From NCBI GenBank assembly GCA_965224815.1, contig CBDDAF010000003.1, forward strand, positions 1 through 64,000: a stretch of 64,000 nucleotides of DNA, given 5' to 3'. Positions 1 through 8,832 of this stretch are shown one piece after another (position 1 is the first letter of the stretch; each line of letters begins with the position of its first letter). Position numbers and translations under genes: made by a program. The notes beneath the pieces were generated by a model. That model was not told the origin of the DNA. It was given only the letters and a program-made list of their open reading frames with translations, and made no database searches. The DNA is from CAYPEL01 sp036479985 (lineage in GTDB: Bacteria; Pseudomonadota; Gammaproteobacteria; DSM-19610).

Positions 1-666
1 CGCTTCATTCATATATCCACAATAGGGGTGTTTGGTGATATTAAAGAGTGCCCGGCATCCGAGACTACCGAATACAATCCGGGTGATAACTATCAGCGCA
101 CCAAGCTAGAGGCTGAGCTTTATTGTCGGGAGCAGGCTAATAAGGGTATCGAAATGGAATTAGTCGTAATACGGCCCTGCTCAATGTATGGTCCCGGCGA
201 CATGCGCATGTTGAAAATGTTCAGGATGCTCAAGAAAAGCAGATTTTTTGTTGTGGGCGCATGCGATGCCAATTTTCATGCGGTATACATCGATGATGTT
301 CTTTCGGGCATTTATCTGGCGATGACTAAGGACGGTATCGACCAGGAAGTTTTCATTCTCGGCGGAAAGAAGTATGTTTCCCTGAAGCAGTATATTACAA
401 CTGCCGCGCATGCTGTTGACTCAAAGTATCCCTGGATAAAGATTCCTTTCTGGCCACTCTATATGTTTTCGGCTGTTGTCGAATTTGCCTGTGTGCCGTT
501 TAATATTGAGCCGCCAATCTTTCGGCGCAGAGTTAAGTTTTACCGCAATAATCGCGCTTTTGACATCAGTAAGGCCAGAGATAAACTGGGCTATTCACCA
601 TCCGTTTCCCTTGAGGACGGGATGGATAAAACGGTTGAGTGGTATCATTCAGAAGGCTATTTATGA
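1..666 (+). CDS. NAD-dependent epimerase/dehydratase (SDR), 5' end outside window
   Basis: The reading frame is open from the first base, so the gene starts before the window. What remains is the C-terminal two thirds of an extended short-chain dehydrogenase of the nucleotide-sugar epimerase / 3-beta-HSD type. It has the HISTIGVFG strand, a YQRTKLEAE segment holding the catalytic Tyr-x3-Lys pair, VVIRPCSMYGPGD after it, and a C-terminal helix ending in EWYHSEGYL. Such enzymes act in the cytoplasm on nucleotide sugars or similar NAD(P)-linked substrates; the substrate cannot be read here. The stop overlaps an ATG in an ATGA arrangement with the broken ORF downstream. A surface-polysaccharide context is inferred from the sulfotransferase fragment next door. 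Confidence 0.8.
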   Translation, partial: RFIHISTIGVFGDIKECPASETTEYNPGDNYQRTKLEAELYCREQANKGIEMELVVIRPCSMYGPGDMRMLKMFRMLKKSRFFVVGACDANFHAVYIDDVLSGIYLAMTKDGIDQEVFILGGKKYVSLKQYITTAAHAVDSKYPWIKIPFWPLYMFSAVVEFACVPFNIEPPIFRRRVKFYRNNRAFDISKARDKLGYSPSVSLEDGMDKTVEWYHSEGYL

Positions 667-855
667 GTGTTGACCGGTTTATTTATATTTTTAACCATGA
701 CCTGCACACAGAGAAATTTGTGCATGTGCAGATTTTCCGACGGGACGGCAAAGGATGAGCAGTCTATATTTATTTTTGGATCGGCCAGATCAGGCACCTC
801 GATGCTTTTTTTCTTTTCTGAAATATCTGCATTAATCTCAGCAACCTCTGATTAA
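663..855 (+). pseudogene. Fragment of a sulfotransferase-like gene (5' end only)
   Basis: An ATG at 663 overlaps the epimerase stop and opens a 31-codon frame that ends at a TGA near 756. In another frame the bases around 750-810 read DEQSIFIFGSARSGTSML, the 5'-phosphosulfate-binding loop typical of the N-terminus of sulfotransferases. The similarity then stops abruptly and the frame closes at 855, where a repeat element begins. I read this as the frameshifted and truncated start of a sulfotransferase gene, cut by the repeat or by an associated deletion. It is too short to be functional. Confidence 0.5.
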
Positions 856-975
856 TTAGCGAGGCTTTGTAAGAGCGGCTTTAGCCGCGAAAAGCCGCCG
901 CCGACCATCGCGGCTGAAGCCGCTCCTACATGTTTTGCATTGTTCAAAATCACAAGATGCATGAATAAATCAGAG
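846..975. repeat. REP doublet copy 1 with extended flanks and short terminal inverted repeats
   Basis: The core at 868-930 is a palindrome of two REP units (TGTAAGAGCGGCTTTAGCCG ... CGGCTGAAGCCGCTCCTACA). Here the conserved stretch is longer than the core. The left flank CTCTGATTAATTAGCGAG recurs at copy 7 (63892) and partly at copy 3 (19042). The right flank TGTTCAAAATCACAAGATGC recurs at copy 2 (15044). The ends CTCTGATT (846-853) and AATCAGAG (968-975) are inverted repeats, so the unit looks like a small mobile element of about 130 bp. Confidence 0.8.
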
Positions 976-1066
976 ATTCCCTCATTTATTATCTCTTGCA
1001 GTTTTTCTTCAAACTAGATTGAAAGATTTAGGCTCCCTGATTTTACGGCTAACGCTTCAGATTTAA

Positions 1067-1240
1067 CCCGATCAATTTCAGCGCGATGGTGGAACGATTT
1101 TTGAGACGACGCAACAGGTGATTCTTGAAAGTGTTGACCTGACAGATGGTGGCAGATTATCAACCGACCAGGGCATTCTGAATAATCTACTGATTAAATA
1201 CGCGCCGGTAATCGACGGATATAGATTGATGGTATATTAA
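1067..1240 (+). pseudogene. Probable C-terminal remnant of a type I secreted adhesin
   Basis: A frame open from just after a TAA at 1064 reads about 57 residues to a TAA at 1238 and has no convincing start. It includes TTQQVILESVDLTDGG and STDQGILNNLLIK. This pattern of VDLT, a Gly-rich turn, DQxIxxxLL and a short hydrophobic end resembles the C-terminal secretion region of large RTX/LapA-type adhesins exported by type I systems. The TolC-family gene follows at once, and such adhesins are often encoded beside their TolC. The assignment is from pattern memory only. The rest of the gene is absent; the repeat at 846-975 lies on the upstream side. Confidence 0.35.
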
Positions 1241-1309
1241 GTAAGTACATGTTTTATAGGCGATAAACGTCTATTTTGGTTACAGGAAAATGTTGTCTGG
1301 CCGTTACAA

Positions 1310-2674
1310 ATGAAAACCTTTCTTGAGAACTGGCTGGCAATGTCCAATAACTTATTGAAACAAATAAATAATAAATGGATTTTTGTGGCAATTTTAGCCA
1401 TTTCTACGCCCGTTAATAGTGCATCTTTGAAATCTGTAGTAGAGCAGACGCTTGCAACAAATCCGGAAGTGCTCGCAGATAACAACCAACGTATGGCGCG
1501 TGAGCAAGAGTTACGGCAGGCGCGTAGCGGTTATGGCCCCAGCCTGGATATAACCGGTGGAATAGGTGTTGAGACGAGTGATAACAGTACGACACGTGCT
1601 GCAGGAAGTGATGAAACGCTGACTCGCCAGGAAACAGCTATCCAGATTCGGCAGATGGTGTTTGATGGTTTTGCTACCAAAAGAGAAGTGGCGCGCCAGC
1701 ATGCGCGGGTTGATTCATCAGCCTATACACTAATGAGTACAACCGAGCAGGTGTCCTTGCGTACGACAGAAACCTACCTGGAAGTATTAAAGCGTATGGA
1801 GTTGTTGGAGCTGGCCAAAACCAATCTGGAAACACATAAACATACGCGCGATCAAATTACCTTACGAAGTCGTTCCGGTGTCGGGCGCAAGGCTGACGCT
1901 GATCAGGTCACCGGTCGTTATGCATTAGCGATGGCCAATGTCATTTCGGAAGAATCTAATTTGGCAGATGCGCGCAGTAATTATTTACGTGTCACCGGTG
2001 AGTTACCCAATGATCTTTTATTGCCAGATGTTGAAAAACTGCCTGTCCCTGACTCTGTAGAAGCGGCTGTAGAAGTTGCACTTGCAGCACATCCCACACT
2101 AAAATCTGCAGAAGCAGATGTAGAAGCTACACAGGCACAACACCAGGCTACAAACAATACACTTTATCCTCGAATTGATCTGGAAGCAGGACAGAGCTGG
2201 AACAAAGACCTCGATGGTCAACCGGGTGATAATAACGATAGCAGTGTCATGCTTCGCATGCGCTATCTGTTATTCGCCAGCGGCAGAGAACAGGCGCGCC
2301 GAAAACAGACGGCACACTTGCTGGATGAGGCCAAAGAAATTCGGAATAATACCCGCCGTCAGGTCGTTGAAAGTATTCGTTTGTCATGGAGTCAATTTCA
2401 GACGCAAGCCAGTCAGCTAGAATATTTGCAACAGCATGTGGACTCTACGAAAAGCACTCTGGACGCGTACCGCAAGCAATTCAATATCGGTAAACGTAGT
2501 CTGCTGGATTTGCTGGATTCCGAGAATGAATTGTTCGATGCCAGCCGTTCTTATGTGAATACGCGTTATGATAATTTGTTTGCGCGTTATCGCATTCAGG
2601 TCGGGTTGGGCCGGTTGTTAGAGTCGCTCGGAGTAGATTATCCGGGGCAGGCTGAATTGACCGCACAACGATAA
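1310..2674 (+). CDS. TolC-family outer membrane protein (type I secretion / efflux)
   Basis: This 454-residue protein has the architecture of TolC: signal peptide, then two repeats rich in long helices with beta-strand hairpins. Recognisable elements include the first helix VVEQTLATNPEV, GPSLDITGGIGV in the first strand region, YPRIDLEAGQSW in the second, and a closing helix with GKRSLLDLLDSENELF, typical of TolC/LapE/AggA proteins. It should form the outer-membrane channel of a type I secretion or efflux system. The start is uncertain: ATG 1310 gives a long n-region, whereas ATG 1340 (MSNNLLKQINNKW) gives a more ordinary signal peptide cleaved near NSA-S. Neither has a clear ribosome binding site. 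The likely adhesin remnant upstream suggests an adhesin-export origin. Confidence 0.9.
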   Translation: MKTFLENWLAMSNNLLKQINNKWIFVAILAISTPVNSASLKSVVEQTLATNPEVLADNNQRMAREQELRQARSGYGPSLDITGGIGVETSDNSTTRAAGSDETLTRQETAIQIRQMVFDGFATKREVARQHARVDSSAYTLMSTTEQVSLRTTETYLEVLKRMELLELAKTNLETHKHTRDQITLRSRSGVGRKADADQVTGRYALAMANVISEESNLADARSNYLRVTGELPNDLLLPDVEKLPVPDSVEAAVEVALAAHPTLKSAEADVEATQAQHQATNNTLYPRIDLEAGQSWNKDLDGQPGDNNDSSVMLRMRYLLFASGREQARRKQTAHLLDEAKEIRNNTRRQVVESIRLSWSQFQTQASQLEYLQQHVDSTKSTLDAYRKQFNIGKRSLLDLLDSENELFDASRSYVNTRYDNLFARYRIQVGLGRLLESLGVDYPGQAELTAQR

Positions 2675-2752
2675 CCACCTCCTCCCTCGCTGGTACCGAA
2701 GCCAAACCTGGCTAAATGACCCCATACTTTTAGTTTATCTATATAACAGGCC

Positions 2753-2781
2753 TGTTTTTTATCCTGTCTGTCTGATACAAT
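2753..2781 (+). promoter_or_regulatory. Candidate sigma-70 promoter of the rimP-nusA-infB operon
   Basis: TACAAT at 2776-2781 is preceded by TGA, making an extended -10 (TGATACAAT). A weak -35 (TGTTTT) sits 17 bases upstream. It lies about 95 bases before rimP and before the rimP leader hairpin, where the operon promoter is expected. Based on sequence match only. Confidence 0.4.
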
Positions 2782-2838
2782 CTCACGCGCTTTCTGTGGT
2801 GGTTTGGCCAATTCAGCCGGACCAATGTTTTTTAGAAG

Positions 2839-2859
2839 TGGGCCTTGCGCCCATTTTTT
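2839..2859 (+). promoter_or_regulatory. rimP leader hairpin with U-tract (attenuator-like)
   Basis: TGGGC (2839-2843) pairs with GCCCA (2849-2853) across a short loop and is followed by six T residues. This terminator-like hairpin lies just upstream of the rimP start at 2877. A terminator-like leader in front of rimP is known in gammaproteobacteria, so attenuation of the operon is likely; the regulatory signal cannot be seen from sequence. Confidence 0.5.
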
Positions 2860-2876
2860 GTTTCTGGTCGATATAT

Positions 2877-3320
2877 ATGCCGCGAGAACCGGCCGAATTA
2901 CGTAATTTGATTGAGCCAGCTGTTACCGCACTAGGCTATGAACTGGTGGGTGTGGAGCTCAGCCGTAACTTATTGCGGGTTTATATCGACCATGAAACGG
3001 GTATCAGCGCTGATGATTGTAGAAAGGTAAGTTATCAGGTCAGCGGAGTGCTGGATGTTGAGGATCCGATTTCCGGGCAGTATTCGCTGGAAATTTCCTC
3101 ACCCGGACTGGATCGGCCCTTATTCCAGGCGGGTGATTTCGAACGATTTGCTGGCCAGCAGGTAAGCTTGAAGCTGGCTGTCCCGGTTGAAGGCAAGCGC
3201 AAGTACAAGGGTTTATTAGTGGGATTGGATGATGAACGGGTTATTGTTAATGCCGAGGGGCAAGAGTTCAGATTTTCGCTGGATCAAATTGATCAGGCAA
3301 AACTGGTACCAAACTATTGA
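2877..3320 (+). CDS. rimP: Ribosome maturation factor RimP
   Basis: RimP (147 residues) binds the free 30S subunit and helps it mature. The sequence shows the N-terminal alpha/beta domain (GYELVGVELSRN, LRVYIDHETGISADDC) with the family signature SLEISSPGLDRPL in the middle, followed by the small C-terminal SH3-like barrel (RKYKGLLVGLDDERV). I chose the ATG at 2877 (MPREPAELRN) rather than the upstream in-frame codon at 2796. The longer form would run through the leader hairpin, and 147 residues matches the family length. It is the first gene of the nusA-infB operon, with nusA 24 bases downstream. Confidence 0.95.
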   Translation: MPREPAELRNLIEPAVTALGYELVGVELSRNLLRVYIDHETGISADDCRKVSYQVSGVLDVEDPISGQYSLEISSPGLDRPLFQAGDFERFAGQQVSLKLAVPVEGKRKYKGLLVGLDDERVIVNAEGQEFRFSLDQIDQAKLVPNY

Positions 3321-3344
3321 GCGTCTCGCGTAGAGGAAGCCGAA

Positions 3345-4877
3345 ATGGGTAAAGAGATTTTACTGGTTGTAGATGCAGTGTCTAATGAGAAGGGCGTCAG
3401 CAAAGACGTCATTTTCGGTGCTATAGAAGCGGCACTGGCATCGGCAACAAAAAAACGTCACAAAGAAGATATTGAAGCACGTGTTTCGATTGATCGTGAA
3501 ACGGGTGAATATGCGTCGTTTCGCCGTTGGCAAGTGGTTGAAGAGGTTGCAGAAGATCTGCTCGACGAAGAGGATGAAGATGCCGGTTATCAACACCCAA
3601 CTCGTCAGATTTTGCTGGAAGAGGCAAGCAAGGTTCAATCGGATATTCAGCTTGGTGACTACATAGAAGAACCTTTGGAATCGGTTGAGTTCGGTCGTAT
3701 CGGTGCCCAAACAGCTAAACAGGTTATTGTTCAAAAGGTTCGGGAAGCCGAGCGTGCGATGGTGGTCGATGCCTACTCTGACCGCGTCGGAGAGTTGATT
3801 AATGGTATTGTTAAGCGGGTTGAACGCGGAAATGTATTTCTTGATCTGGGTTCTAATGCGGAAGCAGTCATTTTTCGTGAAGACATGATTGCGCGCGAAG
3901 CCGTACGGCCGGGCGATCGTTTACGTGGTTATCTTAAGGAAGTACGTTCTGAAGCACGTGGACCGCAATTGTTTGTTAGCCGTATTGCCCCAGAATTTTT
4001 GATCGAATTATTTAAATTGGAAGTGCCGGAAGTTGGTCAGGAACTAATAGAAATTTTAGGCGCTGCGCGCGACCCAGGTTTGCGCGCCAAAATTGCAGTG
4101 AAATCTAACGACCCGCGTATCGATCCAGTGGGTGCCTGTGTGGGTATGCGTGGTTCGCGCGTGCAAACTGTTTCGACAGAACTTGCTGGTGAACGAGTGG
4201 ATATTATCCTTTGGGACGATAATCCAGCGCAGTTTGTTATTAATGCCATGTCACCTGCTGAAGTGGTTTCGATTGTTGTGGACGAAGATAAACACAGCAT
4301 GGATGTTGCGGTTGGCGAAGACCAGTTATCCCAGGCGATAGGCCGGGGTGGGCAGAATGTGCGTCTGGCCAGTCAATTGTCGGGTTGGGATCTGAATGTA
4401 ATGGATGAGTCTCAGGCGGAAGAAAAATCTGAGGTAGAAGCGGTAGCCTTGCAAAAACTCTTTATGGAAGATCTGGATGTTGATGAAGAAATGGCGGTTA
4501 TCCTGGTGCAGGAAGGATTTTCAACGATTGAAGAAATTGCCTATGTACCCAATAGTGAACTCATTCAGATTGAAGAATTTGAAGAAGCCATTGTTGAAGA
4601 ATTACGTGGCCGTGCGAGGGATGTACTTTTGACTCGTGCCATTGCCAGTGAAGAAGGCGTTGGTGGTTCTGGGCCAGCTGAGGATTTACTGACAATGGAT
4701 GGTATGGAACCTGATGTGGCTGCAAAACTGGCAGCTGCAGGCATTATTACCATGGAAGACCTGGCAGAGCAGGCTGTGGATGAATTGATGGACATTGAAG
4801 GCATGGATGAAGAACAAGCGGGCAAATTGATCATGACCGCACGTGCACCCTGGTTTGCAGAGCAAGAACAGGGTTGA
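3345..4877 (+). CDS. nusA: Transcription termination/antitermination factor NusA
   Basis: NusA (510 residues) binds RNA polymerase and modulates pausing, termination and antitermination. Domain order is complete: the N-terminal polymerase-binding domain starting MGKEILLVVDAVSNEKG; an S1 domain around residues 135-200 (GIVKRVERGNVFLDLG); tandem KH domains (DPVGACVGMRGSRVQ, then DQLSQAIGRGGQNVRLAS); and two acidic C-terminal helix-hairpin-helix repeats ending near EGMDEEQAGKLI, as in enteric NusA. Start ATG has GAGGAAG upstream. It lies between rimP and infB in the canonical operon order. Confidence 0.98.
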   Translation: MGKEILLVVDAVSNEKGVSKDVIFGAIEAALASATKKRHKEDIEARVSIDRETGEYASFRRWQVVEEVAEDLLDEEDEDAGYQHPTRQILLEEASKVQSDIQLGDYIEEPLESVEFGRIGAQTAKQVIVQKVREAERAMVVDAYSDRVGELINGIVKRVERGNVFLDLGSNAEAVIFREDMIAREAVRPGDRLRGYLKEVRSEARGPQLFVSRIAPEFLIELFKLEVPEVGQELIEILGAARDPGLRAKIAVKSNDPRIDPVGACVGMRGSRVQTVSTELAGERVDIILWDDNPAQFVINAMSPAEVVSIVVDEDKHSMDVAVGEDQLSQAIGRGGQNVRLASQLSGWDLNVMDESQAEEKSEVEAVALQKLFMEDLDVDEEMAVILVQEGFSTIEEIAYVPNSELIQIEEFEEAIVEELRGRARDVLLTRAIASEEGVGGSGPAEDLLTMDGMEPDVAAKLAAAGIITMEDLAEQAVDELMDIEGMDEEQAGKLIMTARAPWFAEQEQG

Positions 4878-4902
4878 TTGATTCCCCGGGAGACGTCTCA
4901 AG

Positions 4903-7431
4903 ATGACGGATGTAACGATACGACAATTTGCAGATGTGGTTGGTTTGCCTGTCGAACGCTTGTTGGTACAACTCGACGAAGCAGGGCTGGCTATTTCCGG
5001 TGCTGATGACACTATCAGCGACCAGGAAAAAATGCAGTTGCTGAGTTTCCTGCGTAAAAGTCATGGAAAGTCAGAACCGCTTGGCGTCTCGCAACCGAAC
5101 AAAATAACCCTTAAACGTAAAACGCACAGTGAACTGCGAACCACGCCATCACGCGGTTCAGCAGGAAAAGCTAAAACGGTCACAGTTGAGGTGCGAAAAA
5201 AACGTACCTATGTAAAACGTGCAGACCTGGTTGCCGAAGAGAAAGGCCGTCTTGATAAAGAGGCGGAAGAAAAAGCAAAAGTGCTTGCGGAGCGTGAAGA
5301 AAAACTTCAGGCCGAAAAAGATGCGCTTGAACGCGCTGAAAAACAAGCGGCAGATAAGGTTGAAGAAGAAAAACAACGGGCTCAAGAGCGAGAGCGCAAA
5401 CAGGAAGAAGAGACCCGTAAGGCTGAGGATAATAAACGTAAGGAAGCGGATGTTCAGGCACGTGCTGAGCAAGAATCCAAGCAACAGAAAACCAGTAATG
5501 AACGTAAACAAAAACGCACTGCTGAAGATGGGAAAAATACCAAATACGGCCGTAAAGAATTACATGTGGCAACCAGTAAGGGCGGCCGTCGCAAGAAGAA
5601 AAAACGCAGCCGATCTTCTGTATCTATTACGCCTTCTGGTGAACATGGTTTCGAAAGGCCAACCGAACCGGTTATTCATGAAGTGGATATTCCCGAAACC
5701 ATAACTGCGGCCGAACTGTCACAGAAAATGTCTGTCAAGGGCGCCGAAGTCATCAAAACGCTGATGAAAATGGGCGTAATGGCGACGATAAATCAGCCGC
5801 TTGATCAAGATACGGCTACCTTGGTTGTAGAGGAGCTGGGTCATACCGCTAAGCCGATGGCCGTGCAGGATGTAGAATCCGAACTCGAAGCCTTGCAGGC
5901 TCTGGAAATTACGGGAGAAGAAACGGTCAGACCGCCGGTCGTGACCATAATGGGACATGTTGATCACGGTAAGACATCATTACTGGATTACATACGCGAA
6001 TCACAGGTTGCTGATGGGGAAGCGGGTGGTATTACCCAACATATCGGTGCCTATCATGTAGAAACACCCAAGGGTGTCATCAGCTTTCTGGATACACCGG
6101 GCCATGCGGCATTTACCGCTATGCGTGCCCGTGGCGCACAGGTTACAGATATTGTGGTGTTGGTTGTCGCTGCGGATGACGGTGTGAAGCCACAAACAAT
6201 AGAAGCTATCCAGCACAGCAAGGCAGGTAACGTTCCCCTCATTGTAGCTATCAACAAGATTGATAAGCCGGATGCCGACCCTGATCGGGCCAAAACCGAA
6301 CTATCTCAGCAAGAAGTAATGCCTGATGACTGGGGGGGTGATACCCAATTTGTACCGGTGTCTGCCAAAACGGGTGAGGGTGTCGATAACTTGCTTGATG
6401 CCATTTCTTTACAGGCGGAATTACTGGAATTGAAGGCTGTTGTCGATGCGCCTGCACACGGTGTTGTGATTGAATCGAGTCTTGATAAAGGCCGTGGTCC
6501 GGTTGCTACGGTACTTGTGCAACAGGGTACGCTGCACAAGGGTGACACGTTGATATGCGGTCAGGAGTTTGGTCGCGTTCGAGCAATGTTCGATGAATCG
6601 GGCGCTGCCATTGAATCAGCGGGCCCCTCGATGCCAGCAGCCGTGCTCGGACTTTCCGGTGTGCCCAATGCAGGTGATGATGCCATTGTCATCAATGATG
6701 AGCGTAAGGCGCGGGCAGTTGCCGAATTCCGGGAACATAAACAGCGTGACGTTAAACTGGCGCGTCAGCAGCAAGCGCGGCTGGATATTTTCTCGACAAT
6801 GGGTGAAAGCAAGATTGAAAACCTGAATATTGTATTAAAAGCCGATGTCCAGGGGAGTGCCGAAGCGCTGCGCGATTCGCTCACTAAGATTATTGCTGAT
6901 GAAGTGGTAGTAAAAATTGTATCCAGCGGCGTTGGCGGAATTAACGAAACGGACGCTAACCTGGCTGTAGCATCAAATGCCATCCTGATCGGCTTTAATG
7001 TGCGCGCGGATGCAGCAGCGCGGCGTATCGTGGATGAAAGCGAAATCGACATGCACTATTACAGTGTAATCTACGATGCGATTGATCAGGTGAAATCAGC
7101 CGTGAGTGGAATGTTGTCTCCGGAAGTCACTGAAGAAATTATCGGACTGGCTGAAGTACGCGATGTGTTCCGATCACCCAAACTGGGTGCGATTGCCGGT
7201 TGTATGGTTGTCGATGGCGCTGTCAAACGCAGTGCTCCGATTCGTGTGTTGCGTGACAATGTCGTGATATACGAAGGCGAGTTGGAATCTTTGCGTCGCT
7301 TCAAGGACGATGTTAATGAAGTCCGCGCAGGCACTGAATGTGGAATCGGAGTGAAAAGCTACAATGACATCAAGCCTGGCGACCAGATCGAAGTCTTTGA
7401 ACGGGTCGAAACAGCGCGGACTGTCGAGTAA
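4903..7431 (+). CDS. infB: Translation initiation factor IF-2
   Basis: IF-2 (842 residues) is the GTPase that places initiator fMet-tRNA on the 30S subunit and promotes subunit joining. The N-terminal third has an IF2_N domain (VTIRQFADVVGLPVERLL), then a very charged Lys/Glu/Arg stretch around residues 110-240. A second IF2_N domain follows (ELSQKMSVKGAEVIKTLMKM). The G domain starts near residue 350 with GHVDHGKTSLLD (G1), DTPGHAAFT (G3) and NKIDKP (G4), and domains II-IV follow through to FERVETARTVE. The gene is 25 bases after nusA and 16 before rbfA. Confidence 0.98.
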   Translation: MTDVTIRQFADVVGLPVERLLVQLDEAGLAISGADDTISDQEKMQLLSFLRKSHGKSEPLGVSQPNKITLKRKTHSELRTTPSRGSAGKAKTVTVEVRKKRTYVKRADLVAEEKGRLDKEAEEKAKVLAEREEKLQAEKDALERAEKQAADKVEEEKQRAQERERKQEEETRKAEDNKRKEADVQARAEQESKQQKTSNERKQKRTAEDGKNTKYGRKELHVATSKGGRRKKKKRSRSSVSITPSGEHGFERPTEPVIHEVDIPETITAAELSQKMSVKGAEVIKTLMKMGVMATINQPLDQDTATLVVEELGHTAKPMAVQDVESELEALQALEITGEETVRPPVVTIMGHVDHGKTSLLDYIRESQVADGEAGGITQHIGAYHVETPKGVISFLDTPGHAAFTAMRARGAQVTDIVVLVVAADDGVKPQTIEAIQHSKAGNVPLIVAINKIDKPDADPDRAKTELSQQEVMPDDWGGDTQFVPVSAKTGEGVDNLLDAISLQAELLELKAVVDAPAHGVVIESSLDKGRGPVATVLVQQGTLHKGDTLICGQEFGRVRAMFDESGAAIESAGPSMPAAVLGLSGVPNAGDDAIVINDERKARAVAEFREHKQRDVKLARQQQARLDIFSTMGESKIENLNIVLKADVQGSAEALRDSLTKIIADEVVVKIVSSGVGGINETDANLAVASNAILIGFNVRADAAARRIVDESEIDMHYYSVIYDAIDQVKSAVSGMLSPEVTEEIIGLAEVRDVFRSPKLGAIAGCMVVDGAVKRSAPIRVLRDNVVIYEGELESLRRFKDDVNEVRAGTECGIGVKSYNDIKPGDQIEVFERVETARTVE

Positions 7432-7447
7432 CGCTTAGTATCTTAAT

Positions 7448-7822
7448 ATGCCTCGCGAATTTTCTAGAACCCGCCGTGTCAGTGAACAGATCCAGCGAGA
7501 ATTATCGGTCTTGATTAGCGAACAATTACAGGATCCACGGCTTGGGCTGGTGAGTGTCTCTGGTGTGGAAGTTTCCAGGGATTTGTCGCATGCCAAGGTT
7601 TATTTTTCGACGCTGGGTGATGCGGATAAAATGCAAGAGGCGCATCAGGTTTTAAAGGGTGCGGCAGGATACTTGCGGCATATGCTCGGTCGGACATTGA
7701 CCATGCGTTCAGTTCCACAGTTACATTTCCATATTGATACATCGCTGGAGCAGGGTGCACATTTGAGTGCGCTGATAGACGCTGCAATTCAGTCCAGCAA
7801 CCGCAGCAGTGATGAGGAATAG
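7448..7822 (+). CDS. rbfA: 30S ribosome-binding factor RbfA
   Basis: RbfA (124 residues) is a cold-shock-linked KH-type factor that assists 16S rRNA 5' end processing and 30S maturation. The family pattern is clear: RRVSEQIQRELSVLI at the N-terminus, DPRLGLVSVSGVEVSRDL, HAKVYFSTLG, then the C-terminal helix and strand with PQLHFHIDTSLEQG. It sits between infB and truB, as in most gammaproteobacteria, and is presumably transcribed with them. Confidence 0.97.
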   Translation: MPREFSRTRRVSEQIQRELSVLISEQLQDPRLGLVSVSGVEVSRDLSHAKVYFSTLGDADKMQEAHQVLKGAAGYLRHMLGRTLTMRSVPQLHFHIDTSLEQGAHLSALIDAAIQSSNRSSDEE

Positions 7823-7831
7823 GTTGGCAAG

Positions 7832-8749
7832 ATGGCGCGACGTCGAGTAAAAGGCAGACCGGTAAACGGTATACTGTTGTTGGATAAACCCTCCGGCATA
7901 ACCTCCAATCAGGCATTACAAGCCGTTAAACAACTTTATTTTGCCCGCAAAGCAGGACACACCGGCAGCCTCGATCCACTGGCTTCGGGTTTGTTGCCAA
8001 TCTGCATGGGTGAAGCAACCAAGGTGTCGGGGTTTCTGCTGGATGCTAACAAGCGCTATCAGGTGCAGTGCAAACTTGGTGAGCGAACGGCAACTGGTGA
8101 CGCTGAGGGAGACGTATTGGAAACCCGGCCACTGGGCAACCAGTCAACGACAGATCTCGAAGCGATCCTGGATCAGTTTCGAGGGCCGATTCAACAAATT
8201 CCACCCATGTATTCTGCACTCAAGCATCAGGGGCAGCGGCTTTATACGCTAGCACGTCAGGGTATAGAAGTGGAGCGCAAGCCGCGCGATATCATGATCC
8301 ATGAGCTGACCTTATTGCACTACGAAGCAGACCGGCTGGATATAGGTATCCATTGCACTAAAGGTACCTATGTCCGTACGCTCGTCGAGGACATTGGTGA
8401 AATACTTGGTTGTGGCGCACATGTGACCGAATTACGGCGTACTGCGGTGGGTCCCTATGAGGCCGATCAGATGGTGTCTATGGACACTCTCCGCGAGGTG
8501 CATAGTGAGGATCGTCAGGCTATGGATAAATTATTGCTTCCTGTGGAATCTGCTCTGATGCAATGGCCGGATGTGACACTTACAAATTCAGCGGCCTACT
8601 ATTTACAACAAGGGCAGCCTGTCCTGGTGCCCCATGCACCTACCAGTGGCTGGGTGAGGCTGTATCAGCACGAACACCATTTTTTAGGCATGGGTGAAAT
8701 TCTTGACGATGGACGGGTGGCACCCAAGCGCTTATTGAAAATAGCCTAA
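7832..8749 (+). CDS. truB: tRNA pseudouridine(55) synthase TruB
   Basis: TruB (305 residues) makes pseudouridine 55 in the T-loop of tRNAs and acts as a tRNA chaperone. The sequence carries NGILLLDKPSGITSNQAL and the catalytic motif GHTGSLDPLASGLLP, in which Asp is the nucleophile. It also has CTKGTYVRTLVEDIGE and the LRRTAVGPY segment, and a C-terminal PUA-like domain ending in RLLKIA. It follows rbfA after 9 bases, so the two are probably co-translated or at least co-transcribed. Confidence 0.97.
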   Translation: MARRRVKGRPVNGILLLDKPSGITSNQALQAVKQLYFARKAGHTGSLDPLASGLLPICMGEATKVSGFLLDANKRYQVQCKLGERTATGDAEGDVLETRPLGNQSTTDLEAILDQFRGPIQQIPPMYSALKHQGQRLYTLARQGIEVERKPRDIMIHELTLLHYEADRLDIGIHCTKGTYVRTLVEDIGEILGCGAHVTELRRTAVGPYEADQMVSMDTLREVHSEDRQAMDKLLLPVESALMQWPDVTLTNSAAYYLQQGQPVLVPHAPTSGWVRLYQHEHHFLGMGEILDDGRVAPKRLLKIA

Positions 8750-8765
8750 CCTATTGAGACTACAA

Positions 8766-8791
8766 GAGCTGGGGGTTAGAATACCCGGCTC
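8766..8791 (+). promoter_or_regulatory. Hairpin in the truB-rpsO spacer
   Basis: GAGCTGGG (8766-8773) pairs with CCCGGCTC (8784-8791), including one G-T pair, around a 10-base loop. It lies between the truB stop and rpsO and is followed by CTTTCT rather than a long T run. It may be an RNA-processing, attenuator or weak terminator element in the rpsO leader. Function is inferred. Confidence 0.4.
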
Positions 8792-8832
8792 CTTTCTGGA
8801 ACGATCTATTTTATATTTTTGGAGTTTTACCA

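Noticed and set aside
663..756. Intact 31-codon gene overlapping the epimerase stop
   Set aside because: Although the ATGA overlap looks like translational coupling, the product ends where the sulfotransferase motif begins in another frame, which fits a frameshifted fragment better.
868..930. REP hairpins as rho-independent terminators
   Set aside because: They lack a T run after the stem and recur with conserved sequence and flanks, so they are repeats first; any effect on termination is secondary.
5158..5572. Long leftward open frames inside infB
   Set aside because: They arise from the biased Lys/Glu codons of the IF-2 charged region; infB is certain and the antisense products look like nothing known.
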